Source: Methanobacterium sp. PtaU1.Bin097
GTDB lineage: Archaea > Methanobacteriota > Methanobacteria > Methanobacteriales > Methanobacteriaceae
Direction of reading: 5' to 3'
Assembly: GCA_002067325.1 (NCBI GenBank)
Contig: MVQY01000180.1
Span: 1-56,352 of the forward strand
DNA: 56,352 bases
In this document: positions 26,027-35,297 of the stretch, piece by piece
Layout: each line of letters starts with the position of its first letter
Position numbering within the stretch: the first letter of the stretch is position 1
The notes under the pieces: model-generated
Told to the model about the DNA's origin: nothing
Seen by the model: only the letters and a program-made list of their open reading frames with translations
The model's database searches: none
Position numbers and translations under genes: made by a program

Positions 26027-27223
26027 ATGTTTCCTGAACAATTGATATTAATTGGATCACTTTTACTACTAATCAGTATAATAATAAGTAAGACCTCCCA
26101 CCGGCTGGGAATTCCCTCATTAATCTTCTTTCTCTTGATAGGGATGCTGGCGGGTTCTGAAGGCATAGGTGGAATATATTTCAACGATCCTAATATCACA
26201 CAGTTCATCGGGATCATAGCCCTGGTTTTCATCCTCTTTTCAGGAGGACTGGACACTAAGTGGGGGGAGGTGAAACCCATACTCTGGAGGGGAATAGCCC
26301 TTTCTACTGCCGGAGTTCTGATCACCGCCGTTGGTGTGGGACTTTTCATCAACTGGATCACCGGTTTTTCCTTCATAGAATCCCTGCTAATCGGTTCCAT
26401 CGTTTCTTCCACCGATGCCGCGGCAGTATTCGCTATCTTCCGGTCACGTGGGGGAAAGAAGCTGAAAAATAATATCGAACCTACTCTGGAGCTTGAAAGC
26501 GGAACCAACGATCCCATGGCCTATTTCCTGACCACCACCTTGATATTCCTTATGCTGAACCCCACCACCTCCATCGAAGCCACCATACTCCTACTAATAC
26601 AGTCCATTGGACTGGGAGCTATTTTAGGTGTTGTTTTTGGAAAAGGAATGGTTAAACTCATCAACAATATCAACCTCCATATCCCTGGCCTTTATCCGGT
26701 GCTTACTATAGCTTTAGCATTCTTAACATTTGCTGTAACTTACTTCGTTGGTGGAAACGGTCTTTTAAGTGTTTATATTGCGGCTTTAATATTAGGTAAC
26801 GATCGCTTTGTCCATAAAAAGGTTCAAATGCAGTTCTTCGATGGACTAGCCTGGTTAATGCAGATAGTGATGTTTTTAACCCTGGGACTCCTGGTTTTCC
26901 CCTCCCAGATTGTTCCAATCATAGGTATAGGACTTGTAATCTCCTTTTTCCTTATACTGGTTGCCAGGCCCCTGGCCGTATTCCTGTGTCTTTTACCCTT
27001 TAAGGTGGCAGTTAAAGATCAGGTTTTCATATCCTGGGTGGGTATCCGTGGTGCAGTACCCATCATCTTCGCCACCTTCCCCATCGTAGCCGGGGTAAGC
27101 AACGCCAGCATGATCTTTAACATAGTTTTCTTCATCACCATAACCTCTGCACTGATACAGGGATCAACTATAAACGCATTTGCCCAGTATCTAGGTCTTT
27201 CGGGCTCCACAACCGAAGATTAA
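26027..27223 (+). CDS. CPA1-type cation:proton antiporter
   Basis: 398 residues with about 12 membrane helices. The Na+/H+ exchanger fold is shown by FSGGLDTKWGEVKP, the ion-binding SSTDAAAVFAIFRSRG, LESGTNDPMAYFLT and WVGIRGAVPIIFATFP. These fit the NhaP/CPA1 group close to the K+/H+ antiporter NhaP2, but without its C-terminal TrkA_C regulatory domain. The exchanged ion cannot be fixed from sequence. The ATG at 26027 with GGAGATATC upstream is preferred to the TTG at 26009. Confidence 0.88.
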   Translation: MFPEQLILIGSLLLLISIIISKTSHRLGIPSLIFFLLIGMLAGSEGIGGIYFNDPNITQFIGIIALVFILFSGGLDTKWGEVKPILWRGIALSTAGVLITAVGVGLFINWITGFSFIESLLIGSIVSSTDAAAVFAIFRSRGGKKLKNNIEPTLELESGTNDPMAYFLTTTLIFLMLNPTTSIEATILLLIQSIGLGAILGVVFGKGMVKLINNINLHIPGLYPVLTIALAFLTFAVTYFVGGNGLLSVYIAALILGNDRFVHKKVQMQFFDGLAWLMQIVMFLTLGLLVFPSQIVPIIGIGLVISFFLILVARPLAVFLCLLPFKVAVKDQVFISWVGIRGAVPIIFATFPIVAGVSNASMIFNIVFFITITSALIQGSTINAFAQYLGLSGSTTED

Positions 27224-27280
27224 TATATATCCCCCCCTCTAAAATTAAATAAACTAAAAAAATAGTTGGAGGATGCGCCT

Positions 27281-27847
27281 ATGAAAGTAATCTTATTATG
27301 CGGCAGCCCCAGGCCGAGTGGAAATACCTACCAGGTCCTGGAGGAATGTGCCGGTGTTATAGAAGACCAGGGACTGGAAGTGGAGATAATACCCTTTGTG
27401 GGTAAAAAAATCGAATCATGCATCGCCTGCGGGAAATGTGGGGATCTAGGAGAATGCAGTATCAACGATGATTTAAACCCCATGATCGCCCAGATTAAAG
27501 GCGCTGAAGGACTGATCGTCGGCTCCCCAGTCTACTTCGGAACTGCCCGGGGGGATGTGATGTCCGCCCTGCAGAGGATTGGAATGGTATCCATGAGAAA
27601 CGATAACTTCCTATCCTGGAAGGTAGGAGGTCCCATAGCCGTCGCTCGGAGAGGAGGGCAGACTTCGACTTTACAGGAGATGTTGATGTTCTTCTTCATC
27701 AACGACATGATCGTTCCCGGCTCCACCTACTGGAACATGGTCTTTGGACATGCCCCAGGGGAAGTTCAGAATGATGAGGAGGGTATGGAAACCATTCGCC
27801 GTTTTGGATACAACGTAGCCACGTTAATTAAGAAAATAAATGATTAG
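27281..27847 (+). CDS. Flavodoxin-like NAD(P)H-dependent FMN reductase family protein
   Basis: 188 residues. The FMN-binding loop CGSPRPSGNTYQVLE is at residues 6-20, followed by a cysteine motif CIACGKCGDLGEC and GSPVYFGTARGDV for the isoalloxazine ring. This is the iron-sulfur flavoprotein-like / flavodoxin_2 group of methanogen electron carriers. GGAGG lies upstream of the ATG at 27281; a TTG at 27266 overlaps it. Probably in one transcription unit with the methyltransferase gene 9 nt downstream. Confidence 0.85.
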   Translation: MKVILLCGSPRPSGNTYQVLEECAGVIEDQGLEVEIIPFVGKKIESCIACGKCGDLGECSINDDLNPMIAQIKGAEGLIVGSPVYFGTARGDVMSALQRIGMVSMRNDNFLSWKVGGPIAVARRGGQTSTLQEMLMFFFINDMIVPGSTYWNMVFGHAPGEVQNDEEGMETIRRFGYNVATLIKKIND

Positions 27848-27856
27848 AGTTTAAAA

Positions 27857-28594
27857 ATGACAGAAGAACAGTTATATCGGAAGTTCGCCAGATATTACGA
27901 CCGGATATATGAAAAGATAGACCTCCAAATAGAGGTAGATTTCATTAAATGGGCCGCAGAACAGCATAACACCAGTGAAGGTAATAAGCTGTTGGATATA
28001 GCCTGTGGAACAGGCCGACATGCCCAGTTCATGAAGGATGGTTTTGAGGTTCTGGGAGTGGATATAAATCCCCAGATGTTGGAGATAGCCCGGGAAAAAC
28101 TGCCTGATATTAATTTTATAGAAGGAGACATGAAAGAATTAAATTTAGATGAAAAATTTGACATGGTTATATGTATGTTCAGTGCCATGAACTACAACAC
28201 CACCCGGGAGGAGTTTAAGGGGACGCTTGAAAATTTTTACACCCACCTGAATGAAGGTGGAGTTTTAATCTTTGATTATGGTATTAACAAAGAAAATTGG
28301 ATTGAAGGACTGGTGAGTGTGGATACAGTGGTCGATGATGACCTTAAACTGGCCAGGATCTGCCAGTCGCACCTGGAAAATGGGATATTCCAGGCAAACT
28401 TCGTATTCCTGATAAAAGAAGATGGTAAGCTGGACTTCGATATCGACCAGCATAAACTGGGAGTCCTGGGAATTGAAGAGGTAATTGACTCCATGACTGA
28501 GACAGGTTTTGAGAGTTTTATTTACTCTGATTTTACAGAGAAAGAGTGGGATGTGGTATCCGGTGAACGTCCTATCTTTGTAGGAGTCAAATAA
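27857..28594 (+). CDS. Class I SAM-dependent methyltransferase
   Basis: 245 residues. Motif I LLDIACGTGRHAQFM at about 43-57 binds SAM, followed by GVDINPQMLE (motif II) and FDMVICMFSAMNY (motif IV region). The C-terminal half is beta-rich as in small-molecule methyltransferases. The substrate is unknown. The start codon has no clear ribosome binding site, so translation may be coupled to the upstream flavodoxin gene. Confidence 0.85.
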   Translation: MTEEQLYRKFARYYDRIYEKIDLQIEVDFIKWAAEQHNTSEGNKLLDIACGTGRHAQFMKDGFEVLGVDINPQMLEIAREKLPDINFIEGDMKELNLDEKFDMVICMFSAMNYNTTREEFKGTLENFYTHLNEGGVLIFDYGINKENWIEGLVSVDTVVDDDLKLARICQSHLENGIFQANFVFLIKEDGKLDFDIDQHKLGVLGIEEVIDSMTETGFESFIYSDFTEKEWDVVSGERPIFVGVK

Positions 28595-28642
28595 ATCCGG
28601 ACCATCCTCGGGGTCAAATAAATCTGGAAATAGTGGTATAAA

Positions 28643-28978
28643 ATGAAAATAGCAATCGCATCCTCATATGACGAAGAGTACGTTGAACATTTTGGTAAAG
28701 CCCAGAAATTTCTTATCTACAAATTTGATGGGGAAGAAGTGAAGTTCATTGAAACCAGGGATTCTCCCAAGGAACCTGGGGAAAAACACCAGTGGGGAAA
28801 ATCATTAAATGTGGTGGAAGATGCTGATGTAATCATCTGCATACAAATCGGTATAAACGCTAAACCAGCACTCAGGAAGATGGGTAAAACTGTAGTAGAG
28901 GATGAAGGAACCGTTGATGAAGTTTTAGGGCGTTACGTTAAACATTATCAATTCATGAATCGACCTCTCAAATTTTAA
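28643..28978 (+). CDS. Dinitrogenase iron-molybdenum cofactor biosynthesis (NifX/NafY-like) family protein
   Basis: 111 residues, the small RNase-H-like fold family (Nitro_FeMo-Co) found widely in methanogens. Typical elements are MKIAIASS..., HFGKAQKFLIY, ADVIICIQIG and the helix PALRKMGKT. Members bind Fe-S/Mo clusters, but most archaeal copies have no proven link with nitrogen fixation and no nif gene is nearby. It has GGT before the ATG and stands 48 nt after the methyltransferase. Confidence 0.82.
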   Translation: MKIAIASSYDEEYVEHFGKAQKFLIYKFDGEEVKFIETRDSPKEPGEKHQWGKSLNVVEDADVIICIQIGINAKPALRKMGKTVVEDEGTVDEVLGRYVKHYQFMNRPLKF

Positions 28979-29204
28979 AAGCCCAAATATTAAACATGCT
29001 TAATACGCTTCCGTGAGATTCATCTGTGGAATTAGCCATTCAAATACATTCCATAATGATTATTTATTATAAATTCTATTTTTGTATCCTCTGTTCCGGG
29101 TAAACTGGTGAGATTTGGGCCTGAATCTGGAAAAACTATTTTTAAGCTGAGTATCAATCTATCATATCCATTAATAGGGAGGTGATAATGGCTGGAGAAA
29201 ATTA

Positions 29205-29537
29205 GTGTTAATCGGTGTGTTTGCGGTTCTCATCTGGATTCTGCCTATTTACGCCCTGGATTTAGGTAATACCACATCTAATCTAAGCGTTAATTCAACC
29301 GGGGCTCAAAACCAGATAGATAGCTATTCAGTTGGGAGTCAGATAACCATGCTTAAAAGTACATCTGCAGGGAAATACAAGGATATTCAGGATTTACACC
29401 TGAAAATACTACATATACTGGAAGGAATGCGATTATTACGCCAGCAAAATAATACGCATCCAGTCAGATACTATGTTGAATTGGAAACCATATCTGCAGA
29501 ACTAGAAAGACTTAAACGCAGCATGATTGGATGTTAA
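29205..29537 (+). CDS. Small secreted protein, start codon frame in doubt
   Basis: 110 residues from GTG 29205: a hydrophobic signal peptide (LIGVFAVLIWILPIYA), then a hydrophilic region with several N-glycosylation-like NTT/NLS/NST sites, and a helical C-terminal half. The best ribosome binding site (GGGAGGTGAT, 29177-29186) points to ATG 29188, but that frame meets TAG after five codons. Reading back, the protein frame gives GWRKLVLIG..., so one lost G in ATGGGC would explain it. Either the gene is damaged, or the sequence has an error, or GTG is used with a long spacer. Family unknown. Confidence 0.55.
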   Translation: MLIGVFAVLIWILPIYALDLGNTTSNLSVNSTGAQNQIDSYSVGSQITMLKSTSAGKYKDIQDLHLKILHILEGMRLLRQQNNTHPVRYYVELETISAELERLKRSMIGC

Positions 29538-29571
29538 GAGGGTTTTAAACCCCCCTCTTTAAACTTTTTTT
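29536..29571 (+). terminator. Hairpin plus oligo-T terminator
   Basis: An inverted repeat AAGAGGG...CCCTCTT (29536-29560) overlaps the stop codon of the small secreted protein gene and is followed by T7 at 29565-29571. Confidence 0.65.
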
Positions 29572-29576
29572 AAATA

Positions 29577-29604
29577 GATATGTTATTCAAGATATGTTAT
29601 TCAA
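29577..29604. repeat. Perfect 14-bp tandem repeat
   Basis: GATATGTTATTCAA occurs twice in direct contact, at 29577-29590 and 29591-29604, just after the terminator. No function is evident. It could be replication slippage or a small protein-binding site. Confidence 0.7.
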
Positions 29605-29780
29605 ATACTCTTTTGATGTTAAATCAATCACCACTTTAAAAACCTAAACACCTATATACCATGAAATTCTAACTATGTCCTATCAACATACCTGGCGGTA
29701 AAACCAACTTTTTAAATGAAAAACTTTTTTTAAATTGTTCCACTTATCAACGTAAGGATCATACCACAAGATATAATGAA

Positions 29781-29857
29781 CAATTTACAGCAGAGTTAAT
29801 TGAGTAAACAATTTACTATCTCAGTTAATTGAATAAGATTGTACTGAGTTAACTGGA
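29781..29857. repeat. Imperfect ~29-bp direct repeats in a long intergenic region
   Basis: The unit CAATTTAC + 5-6 nt + AGTTAATTGARTAA occurs at 29781-29807 and 29809-29836. A third partial copy, AGTTAACTGGA, is at 29847-29857. The spacing is close to three DNA turns. The 465 bp from 29538 to 30002 hold these repeats, the 14-bp tandem repeat and the S3ae promoter, but no gene. Confidence 0.6.
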
Positions 29858-29956
29858 TATCAACAAATTATCCGTAAATCAGATCAGACAATATTTATAA
29901 ACTAGAAATGGAGAATTATTAATAAAATAATCTTCCGTTTTAGGGAACTTAAAGAA

Positions 29957-29999
29957 TTTATATTTAACAAATATTCTTTTAAACACGTTTCAAGGTGAT
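29957..29999 (+). promoter_or_regulatory. Promoter and ribosome binding site of the S3ae gene
   Basis: A TATA box TTTATATTT at 29957-29965 predicts transcription from about 29985. GGTGAT at 29994-29999 is the ribosome binding site in front of ATG 30003. Confidence 0.6.
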
Positions 30000-30002
30000 A
30001 TT

Positions 30003-30587
30003 ATGGCGAAAGCAAGACGTAGACGAGTACGCGATACATGGAAAGAAAAACACTGGTATAAGATTATGACCCCTAAGGAGTTTGGAGAAGCAGAAATAGG
30101 CACCACTCCTGCCCGGGATCCCAGCATGCTCATAAGAAGAAGGGTGGAATCATCCCTCCGGGAGCTCTCCGGAGATTTCAGCAAACAGTACATTAAACTT
30201 TACTTCCAGATCAACGATGTGGCCGGAGACACGGCTAGCACCAACTTCGTAGGGCATCAGGTAACCTCAGATTATGTTAGAAGCATGATCAGAAGGGGAA
30301 CCAGCCGGATAGATGCCATAACCCAGGTTAAAACCCAGGATAATACCAAGATGAAGATCCACGTCCTGGCCATTACCATTAAAAGGGCCAAATCTTCCCA
30401 GCAGAAGTTCATCCGGGAGACCATGGAAAGACTGGTAGCAGAAGCAGCTGCCGAAAAAACCTTCCGGGACCTGGTGGAAGAGATAATAACCGGTAAATTA
30501 GCCTCTCACATATACCACGAGGCTAAAAAAATCTACCCCCTCAAAAGGGTGGAGATCGTAAAAACCCGTGTAATTGAAGAGAAATGA
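30003..30587 (+). CDS. rps3ae: 30S ribosomal protein S3ae
   Basis: 194 residues, the archaeal/eukaryotic ribosomal protein eS1. Family segments are clear: a basic N-terminus MAKARRRRVRDTWKEKHWYK, EAEIGTTPARDPSML, YIKLYFQINDVAGDTASTNFVGHQVTSDYVRSMIRRGTSRID, and the C-terminal YPLKRVEIVKTRV. It has its own promoter and strong ribosome binding site and is followed by the metabolic cluster after about 40 nt. Confidence 0.97.
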   Translation: MAKARRRRVRDTWKEKHWYKIMTPKEFGEAEIGTTPARDPSMLIRRRVESSLRELSGDFSKQYIKLYFQINDVAGDTASTNFVGHQVTSDYVRSMIRRGTSRIDAITQVKTQDNTKMKIHVLAITIKRAKSSQQKFIRETMERLVAEAAAEKTFRDLVEEIITGKLASHIYHEAKKIYPLKRVEIVKTRVIEEK

Positions 30588-30630
30588 TCATATCCGGGTA
30601 GTAAAAGAAATTAATCGTGTCTGGGATTAG

Positions 30631-31314
30631 ATGTACAACCTGGAATATGTGGCACCATATGTAGCGCTCCTGGTGGTTATTGGCATAATGGTATACGCCA
30701 GAAAAGCCATTGACCTACTGGGATCCGTTTTTATGATCATAATGGGTGTGATCATAATCTTCGCCCCGGGTGCCGGCGTAAACTGGCTCATTTTAATATT
30801 CGTATTCCTGATTCTGGGACTGGCATTTACCAGATACAAACACCAATACAAAAAAGAAATAAAAGTATATGAGGGAACCAGGACCATAAGAAACGTGGTT
30901 TCAAACGGTGTGGTTCCCTTCGTGATGGCTGCCTTCGGAAACTACGGGGGATTCATTGGATCCATCGCCACCGCCACCGCTGACACCATGGCCAGTGAAG
31001 TGGGAATTACCAGCACACCCCGACTAATAACCACCCTCAAAAAGGTCCCCCCGGGGACTGATGGTGGAATATCCCTCATTGGAACGGCTGCAGGAATATT
31101 TGGTTCTGGCATAATAGGTATCTCAGCTTATTTATTGGGTATATTTCCAGATCCAGTAAAAACCTTGGAAATCGCTGTTATATCAGGAACAATAGGGTGT
31201 TTCGTGGACAGTATACTGGGTGCCGTGCTGGAACGTAAAAAGTACCTCAACAACGAACATGTTAATCTCATTGCCACCGTATGCGGGGCTCTTATAGGCA
31301 TCATTTTGGTTTAG
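30631..31314 (+). CDS. DUF92 family membrane protein
   Basis: 227 residues with six or seven membrane helices. DUF92 (TIGR00297) includes the plant phytyl-phosphate kinase VTE6; archaeal members may phosphorylate isoprenoid phosphates, but this is not shown. Family motifs include RTIRNVVSNGVVPFVMAA, TATADTMASEVG and PPGTDGGISLIGTAAG. It starts the run DUF92-apgM-glmM-glmU; its stop codon is directly next to the ribosome binding site of apgM. Confidence 0.82.
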   Translation: MYNLEYVAPYVALLVVIGIMVYARKAIDLLGSVFMIIMGVIIIFAPGAGVNWLILIFVFLILGLAFTRYKHQYKKEIKVYEGTRTIRNVVSNGVVPFVMAAFGNYGGFIGSIATATADTMASEVGITSTPRLITTLKKVPPGTDGGISLIGTAAGIFGSGIIGISAYLLGIFPDPVKTLEIAVISGTIGCFVDSILGAVLERKKYLNNEHVNLIATVCGALIGIILV

Positions 31315-31323
31315 GTGATAGAG

Positions 31324-32547
31324 TTGAAGGGAATCATAATGATAATAGATGGAATGGCAGACCGACCACTTGAAGAATTAGGATTTAAAACACCACTAGA
31401 AGCTGCAGCAACACCAAACATGGATAAACTGGCAGAAACTGGAATATGCGGAATAATGGACCCTATAAAACCAGGTATAAGGGCGGGAAGTGACACATCC
31501 CACATATCCATACTGGGATACGACCCTTATAAAGTCTACACTGGTAGAGGACCTTTTGAAGCCGCTGGTGTTGGTGTAAATGTCCTGGAGGGTGATATCG
31601 CCTTCCGCTGTAATTTTTCCACAGCGAATGATGATGGTGTAATCACCGATAGGCGCGCCGGGAGAATCAGGGAAAGAACCGAGGAACTGACCGAAGCGGT
31701 AAACTCGATTGATATAGAGGACGTTCAGATCATATTCAAGGAATCAACCGGCCATCGAGCGGTGCTGGTTTTAAGGGGTGACGGATTATCTGACCAGGTA
31801 AGTGCAGCCGACCCCAAATATGATGGTAAAAAATGGACCAGGGTCGAACCACTGGACGAGACTCAGGAAGCCAGGAAAACAGCGGATATCCTGAACCAGG
31901 TGGTGGAAAGATCCTACCAGATCCTGAAGGACCACCCCCTAAACCAGGAAAGGATAGAAAATGGTGAAAACCCGGGCAATATAATCCTGCCCCGGGGTGC
32001 CGGAGCCGTGCCCCATGTACAGGCATTCTCCGATAAATATGGTTTAAAAGCAGCGTGTATAGCCGAAACCGGTCTCATCAAAGGTATCGGTAAAATCACC
32101 GGCATGGACATCATCGATATCGAAGGTGCCACCGGTGGTGTAGATACCAACCTGGACAACATCACCCAGGGCATTCTGGACACCGCAGCAAAGGATTATG
32201 ATTTTCTGTTAATAAATATAGATGGAGCAGATGAAGCTGGCCACGATGGAAATGCCCAGGAGAAGCTGGAATTTATAGAAAAGGCAGACCAGGTGGTAGG
32301 CAAACTCATGGATTTAGAAGACTTATACTTCATTCTCACCGCTGATCACTCCACACCCATCTCTGTAATGGACCACACCGGCGACCCAGTCCCCCTGATA
32401 ATTAACGGACCCGACATCAGAGTGGACGACGTGAAAATCTACAATGAAAGAGCCGCATCCAAAGGTGGACTGTGCAGAATAAGGGGATCCGATGTGATGA
32501 ACATATTGATGGACCTCATGAATAAATCAACCAAATTCGGAGCATAA
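31324..32547 (+). CDS. apgM: Cofactor-independent phosphoglycerate mutase, archaeal type
   Basis: About 407 residues. It interconverts 3- and 2-phosphoglycerate in glycolysis/gluconeogenesis. Alkaline-phosphatase-superfamily metal sites are visible: IIDGMADRP at the N-terminus, the catalytic-Ser region AGSDTSHISILGYDP, INIDGADEAGHDG and LTADHSTP at the C-terminus. TTG at 31324 is chosen since GGTGAT lies 5 nt upstream and covers the alternative GTG at 31315. Confidence 0.93.
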   Translation: MKGIIMIIDGMADRPLEELGFKTPLEAAATPNMDKLAETGICGIMDPIKPGIRAGSDTSHISILGYDPYKVYTGRGPFEAAGVGVNVLEGDIAFRCNFSTANDDGVITDRRAGRIRERTEELTEAVNSIDIEDVQIIFKESTGHRAVLVLRGDGLSDQVSAADPKYDGKKWTRVEPLDETQEARKTADILNQVVERSYQILKDHPLNQERIENGENPGNIILPRGAGAVPHVQAFSDKYGLKAACIAETGLIKGIGKITGMDIIDIEGATGGVDTNLDNITQGILDTAAKDYDFLLINIDGADEAGHDGNAQEKLEFIEKADQVVGKLMDLEDLYFILTADHSTPISVMDHTGDPVPLIINGPDIRVDDVKIYNERAASKGGLCRIRGSDVMNILMDLMNKSTKFGA

Positions 32548-32553
32548 CAACCA

Positions 32554-33906
32554 ATGGATAATAAAGATGAACCCCCGAAGCTTTTCGGGACCTCCGGTAT
32601 CCGAGGACCCATAGGCACTGCAGTTACTGCAGATCTGGCGCTTAAAATGGGCAGAGCCCTCTCAACCCTACTTGGCCCTGGTCATGATATAGTGGTGGGC
32701 TACGACAGCAGAACCTCCAACCAGATGCTCGAGAAGGCGTTAATTGCAGGTATACTCGAAGGAGGATGCGATGTCCTGAGTTTGGGCATGGCACCCACCC
32801 CACTGGTAGGTTACGCCACCATGAAGCTAGGAGATGCTGGGGTAATGATCACCGCTTCCCATAACCCACCACAGGATAACGGGATTAAGGTGTGGAACAA
32901 AAACGGTATGGCCTACCGTCCCAACCAGGAAAGGGAACTGGAGAAAATAATCTCGGATGAAACCTTCTCCAATGCCTCCTGGGAAAATATAGGGAAAGTT
33001 AAGGACATAAAAAATACATCCCGGGAATATGTTAAGGATTTACTGGATTACGCTCACATAAAACCTGGACTGAAGGTGGTGGTGGATTGCGCCAGTGGCG
33101 CTGCCTCTTACCTATCACCACTTATACTTAGGAAGGCAGGATGCGAGGTCGTAACACTCAACTCCCAGCCAGACGGTTTCTTCCCTGGTAGATTGCCGGA
33201 ACCATCAGAGGCGAACCTCCAGGAACTCATGAAGATGGTGAAGGCCACCCAGTCGGATCTGGGAATTGCCCATGACGGAGATGCCGATCGTATGATCGCC
33301 GTTGATGAGAAGGGCAACATGGCCGACTTTGATAAACTGGTATCACTCATGGCCCGGGAGGTAGGTGGCCGGGTGGTAACCACCGTGGATGCCTCAAACT
33401 CCATAGACATGTGCCTGGAAGGTAAGGGAGAAGTGATAAGGACCAAAGTAGGCGACGTCCACGTGGCAGAGGCTATAGAAGAAAATGACGCATCCTTCGG
33501 CGGTGAACCTTCAGGAACCTGGATACACCCTGATTTCTGTATGTGCCCCGATGGCATATTATCTGCCCTTAGAATAGCAACTTTAGTAAGTGAAAAGGGA
33601 CCTTTATCCAAACTATTAGATGAGGTGCCCAGTTTTCCAACACTACGGGAAAAGATAAACTGTGAAGAATTCCAGAAAAAAATGATAATGGAGAAAACAG
33701 AGGCAGAATTTGCCAAACTCTTTGAAGATGTATCGGAAGTCAATCTAATTGATGGTGTCAGGTTATCCCTCGAAAATGGGAGCTGGGTCTTAATACGTCC
33801 ATCAGGGACAGAATCATACGTGAGAATTACCCTGGGAGGTAAAACTGACCTTGAAGCTCAAAAATTAATGGATAAAAGCAAGGCATTCATGAAGAATCTG
33901 TTATAA
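32554..33906 (+). CDS. glmM: Phosphoglucosamine mutase
   Basis: 450 residues, alpha-D-phosphohexomutase family. It converts glucosamine-6-phosphate to glucosamine-1-phosphate for UDP-GlcNAc. The four domain signatures are intact: phosphoserine loop TASHNPPQDNG (S102), metal loop HDGDADRM, sugar-binding GGEPSGT and phosphate-binding RPSGTESYVR. It starts 6 nt after apgM and is followed by glmU, which supplies the next steps, so a GlmM function fits better than general phosphomannomutase activity. Confidence 0.9.
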   Translation: MDNKDEPPKLFGTSGIRGPIGTAVTADLALKMGRALSTLLGPGHDIVVGYDSRTSNQMLEKALIAGILEGGCDVLSLGMAPTPLVGYATMKLGDAGVMITASHNPPQDNGIKVWNKNGMAYRPNQERELEKIISDETFSNASWENIGKVKDIKNTSREYVKDLLDYAHIKPGLKVVVDCASGAASYLSPLILRKAGCEVVTLNSQPDGFFPGRLPEPSEANLQELMKMVKATQSDLGIAHDGDADRMIAVDEKGNMADFDKLVSLMAREVGGRVVTTVDASNSIDMCLEGKGEVIRTKVGDVHVAEAIEENDASFGGEPSGTWIHPDFCMCPDGILSALRIATLVSEKGPLSKLLDEVPSFPTLREKINCEEFQKKMIMEKTEAEFAKLFEDVSEVNLIDGVRLSLENGSWVLIRPSGTESYVRITLGGKTDLEAQKLMDKSKAFMKNLL

Positions 33907-33961
33907 ATAGTAATTTAGGTATCTGTAAATGGATGAATATCTATACAAATGGTGATCTGTT

Positions 33962-35239
33962 ATGAAAGGAGTGATATTAACTGCTGGTGAGGGCACCAGA
34001 ATGCGCCCTTTAACTTTAAACCGTCCTAAAACCATGGTCCCGGTGGGTGGTAAACCCATCCTGCAGTACAATGTTGAAGCTCTAAGGGAAGCAGGAATAG
34101 ACGAGATAATCCTGATTGTAGGTTACCACGAAGAAGTCATAAAAGAGTATTTCCAGGATGGATCAGCTCTAGGTGTTAAAATTACATATATAACCCAGAG
34201 TGAGCGGTTAGGCACCGCCCATGCCATCGGTACGCTTGCCGGATCCATAGAAGGGGCTTTTGTAATCTTAAACGGAGATATAATCGTTGATTCCCAGTTA
34301 ATTAAGGATTTAATTTCTAAATATAATTCTGATAAGGCCAGGACAATCCTCACCCTGATTGAAGTGGAAGATCCATCCCAGTTTGGTGTGGTGGAAGTTG
34401 AAGATGACAGGATCGTTAATTTAGTGGAAAAACCACTCCAGAGTGAAGCTCCCAGCAATTTAATCAACGCCGGGATATACCTCTTCGATGAGGGCATATT
34501 CCAGGCCATAGAGAAGACAGGAAAATCCCCCCGGGGAGAATATGAAATCACAGATTCGGTAAAGATCCAGATAGATGAAGATGAACCAGTCTTAGGACTG
34601 GAATCAAATGATAAATGGGTGGATATCGGCAGGCCCTGGGAACTTCTGAGTGTAAATGAACTTTACCTTAAAGATTTAGAATCACAAATATGGGGTGAAG
34701 TGGAAGAAGGAGCTACCATCCACGGACCGGTTTATCTAGGGAAAGACAGCATCATCAGAAGCGGTTCCTATATCATGGGACCGGTTTACATAGGCGAAGG
34801 GTGTGATGTAGGTCCCAATACATTCCTGCGCAAATACACCTACCTCTGCAATAATGTCAGGGTTGGAAATGCCGTGGAAATAAAAAATTCCATCATCATG
34901 GAAGGTACCAACGTTAACCACCTCTCGTACGTGGGAGATTCCATTATAGGTGCAAATTGCAACATAGCCGCAGGCACCAACATAGCAAACCTCCGTTTCG
35001 ATGACGAAAACGTTAAATTAACCGTTAAAGAAGAGAGGATCGACTCTGGAAGGAGGAAACTGGGTGTTATATTTGCAGATGGTGTGAAAACCGGAATAAA
35101 CACCAGCTTCAACCCCGGTGTTAAGGTGGGTTTAAACTGCAGGATAGGTGCCGGAGCGATAATCAGTAAAGACATCCCCTCCAATAAGATCGTCCTGACC
35201 AAAAGCAACATGATCATCCAGGACAACCACAACCCCTAG
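33962..35239 (+). CDS. glmU: Bifunctional sugar-1-phosphate nucleotidylyltransferase/acetyltransferase (GlmU-like)
   Basis: 425 residues. The N-terminal nucleotidylyltransferase domain has LTAGEGTRMRPLTLNRPKTMVPVGGKP (residues 6-32), the metal-binding NGDIIVDS and VEKP; the C-terminal part (from about 250) is a left-handed beta-helix of hexapeptide repeats with an acetyltransferase look. In archaea such enzymes acetylate glucosamine-1-phosphate and add UMP to yield UDP-GlcNAc; related ones make dTDP-glucose. Neighbouring glmM supports the first. GGTGAT precedes the ATG. Confidence 0.88.
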   Translation: MKGVILTAGEGTRMRPLTLNRPKTMVPVGGKPILQYNVEALREAGIDEIILIVGYHEEVIKEYFQDGSALGVKITYITQSERLGTAHAIGTLAGSIEGAFVILNGDIIVDSQLIKDLISKYNSDKARTILTLIEVEDPSQFGVVEVEDDRIVNLVEKPLQSEAPSNLINAGIYLFDEGIFQAIEKTGKSPRGEYEITDSVKIQIDEDEPVLGLESNDKWVDIGRPWELLSVNELYLKDLESQIWGEVEEGATIHGPVYLGKDSIIRSGSYIMGPVYIGEGCDVGPNTFLRKYTYLCNNVRVGNAVEIKNSIIMEGTNVNHLSYVGDSIIGANCNIAAGTNIANLRFDDENVKLTVKEERIDSGRRKLGVIFADGVKTGINTSFNPGVKVGLNCRIGAGAIISKDIPSNKIVLTKSNMIIQDNHNP

Positions 35240-35297
35240 TTTATATCTGAATGATAATCTTTTAATTTTTTAATGAATTTCCAACAAATACTATATT

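Noticed and set aside
28643..28978. NifX-like protein as a sign of nitrogen fixation
   Set aside because: This small family is common in methanogens without nif genes, and no nif gene is in the window.
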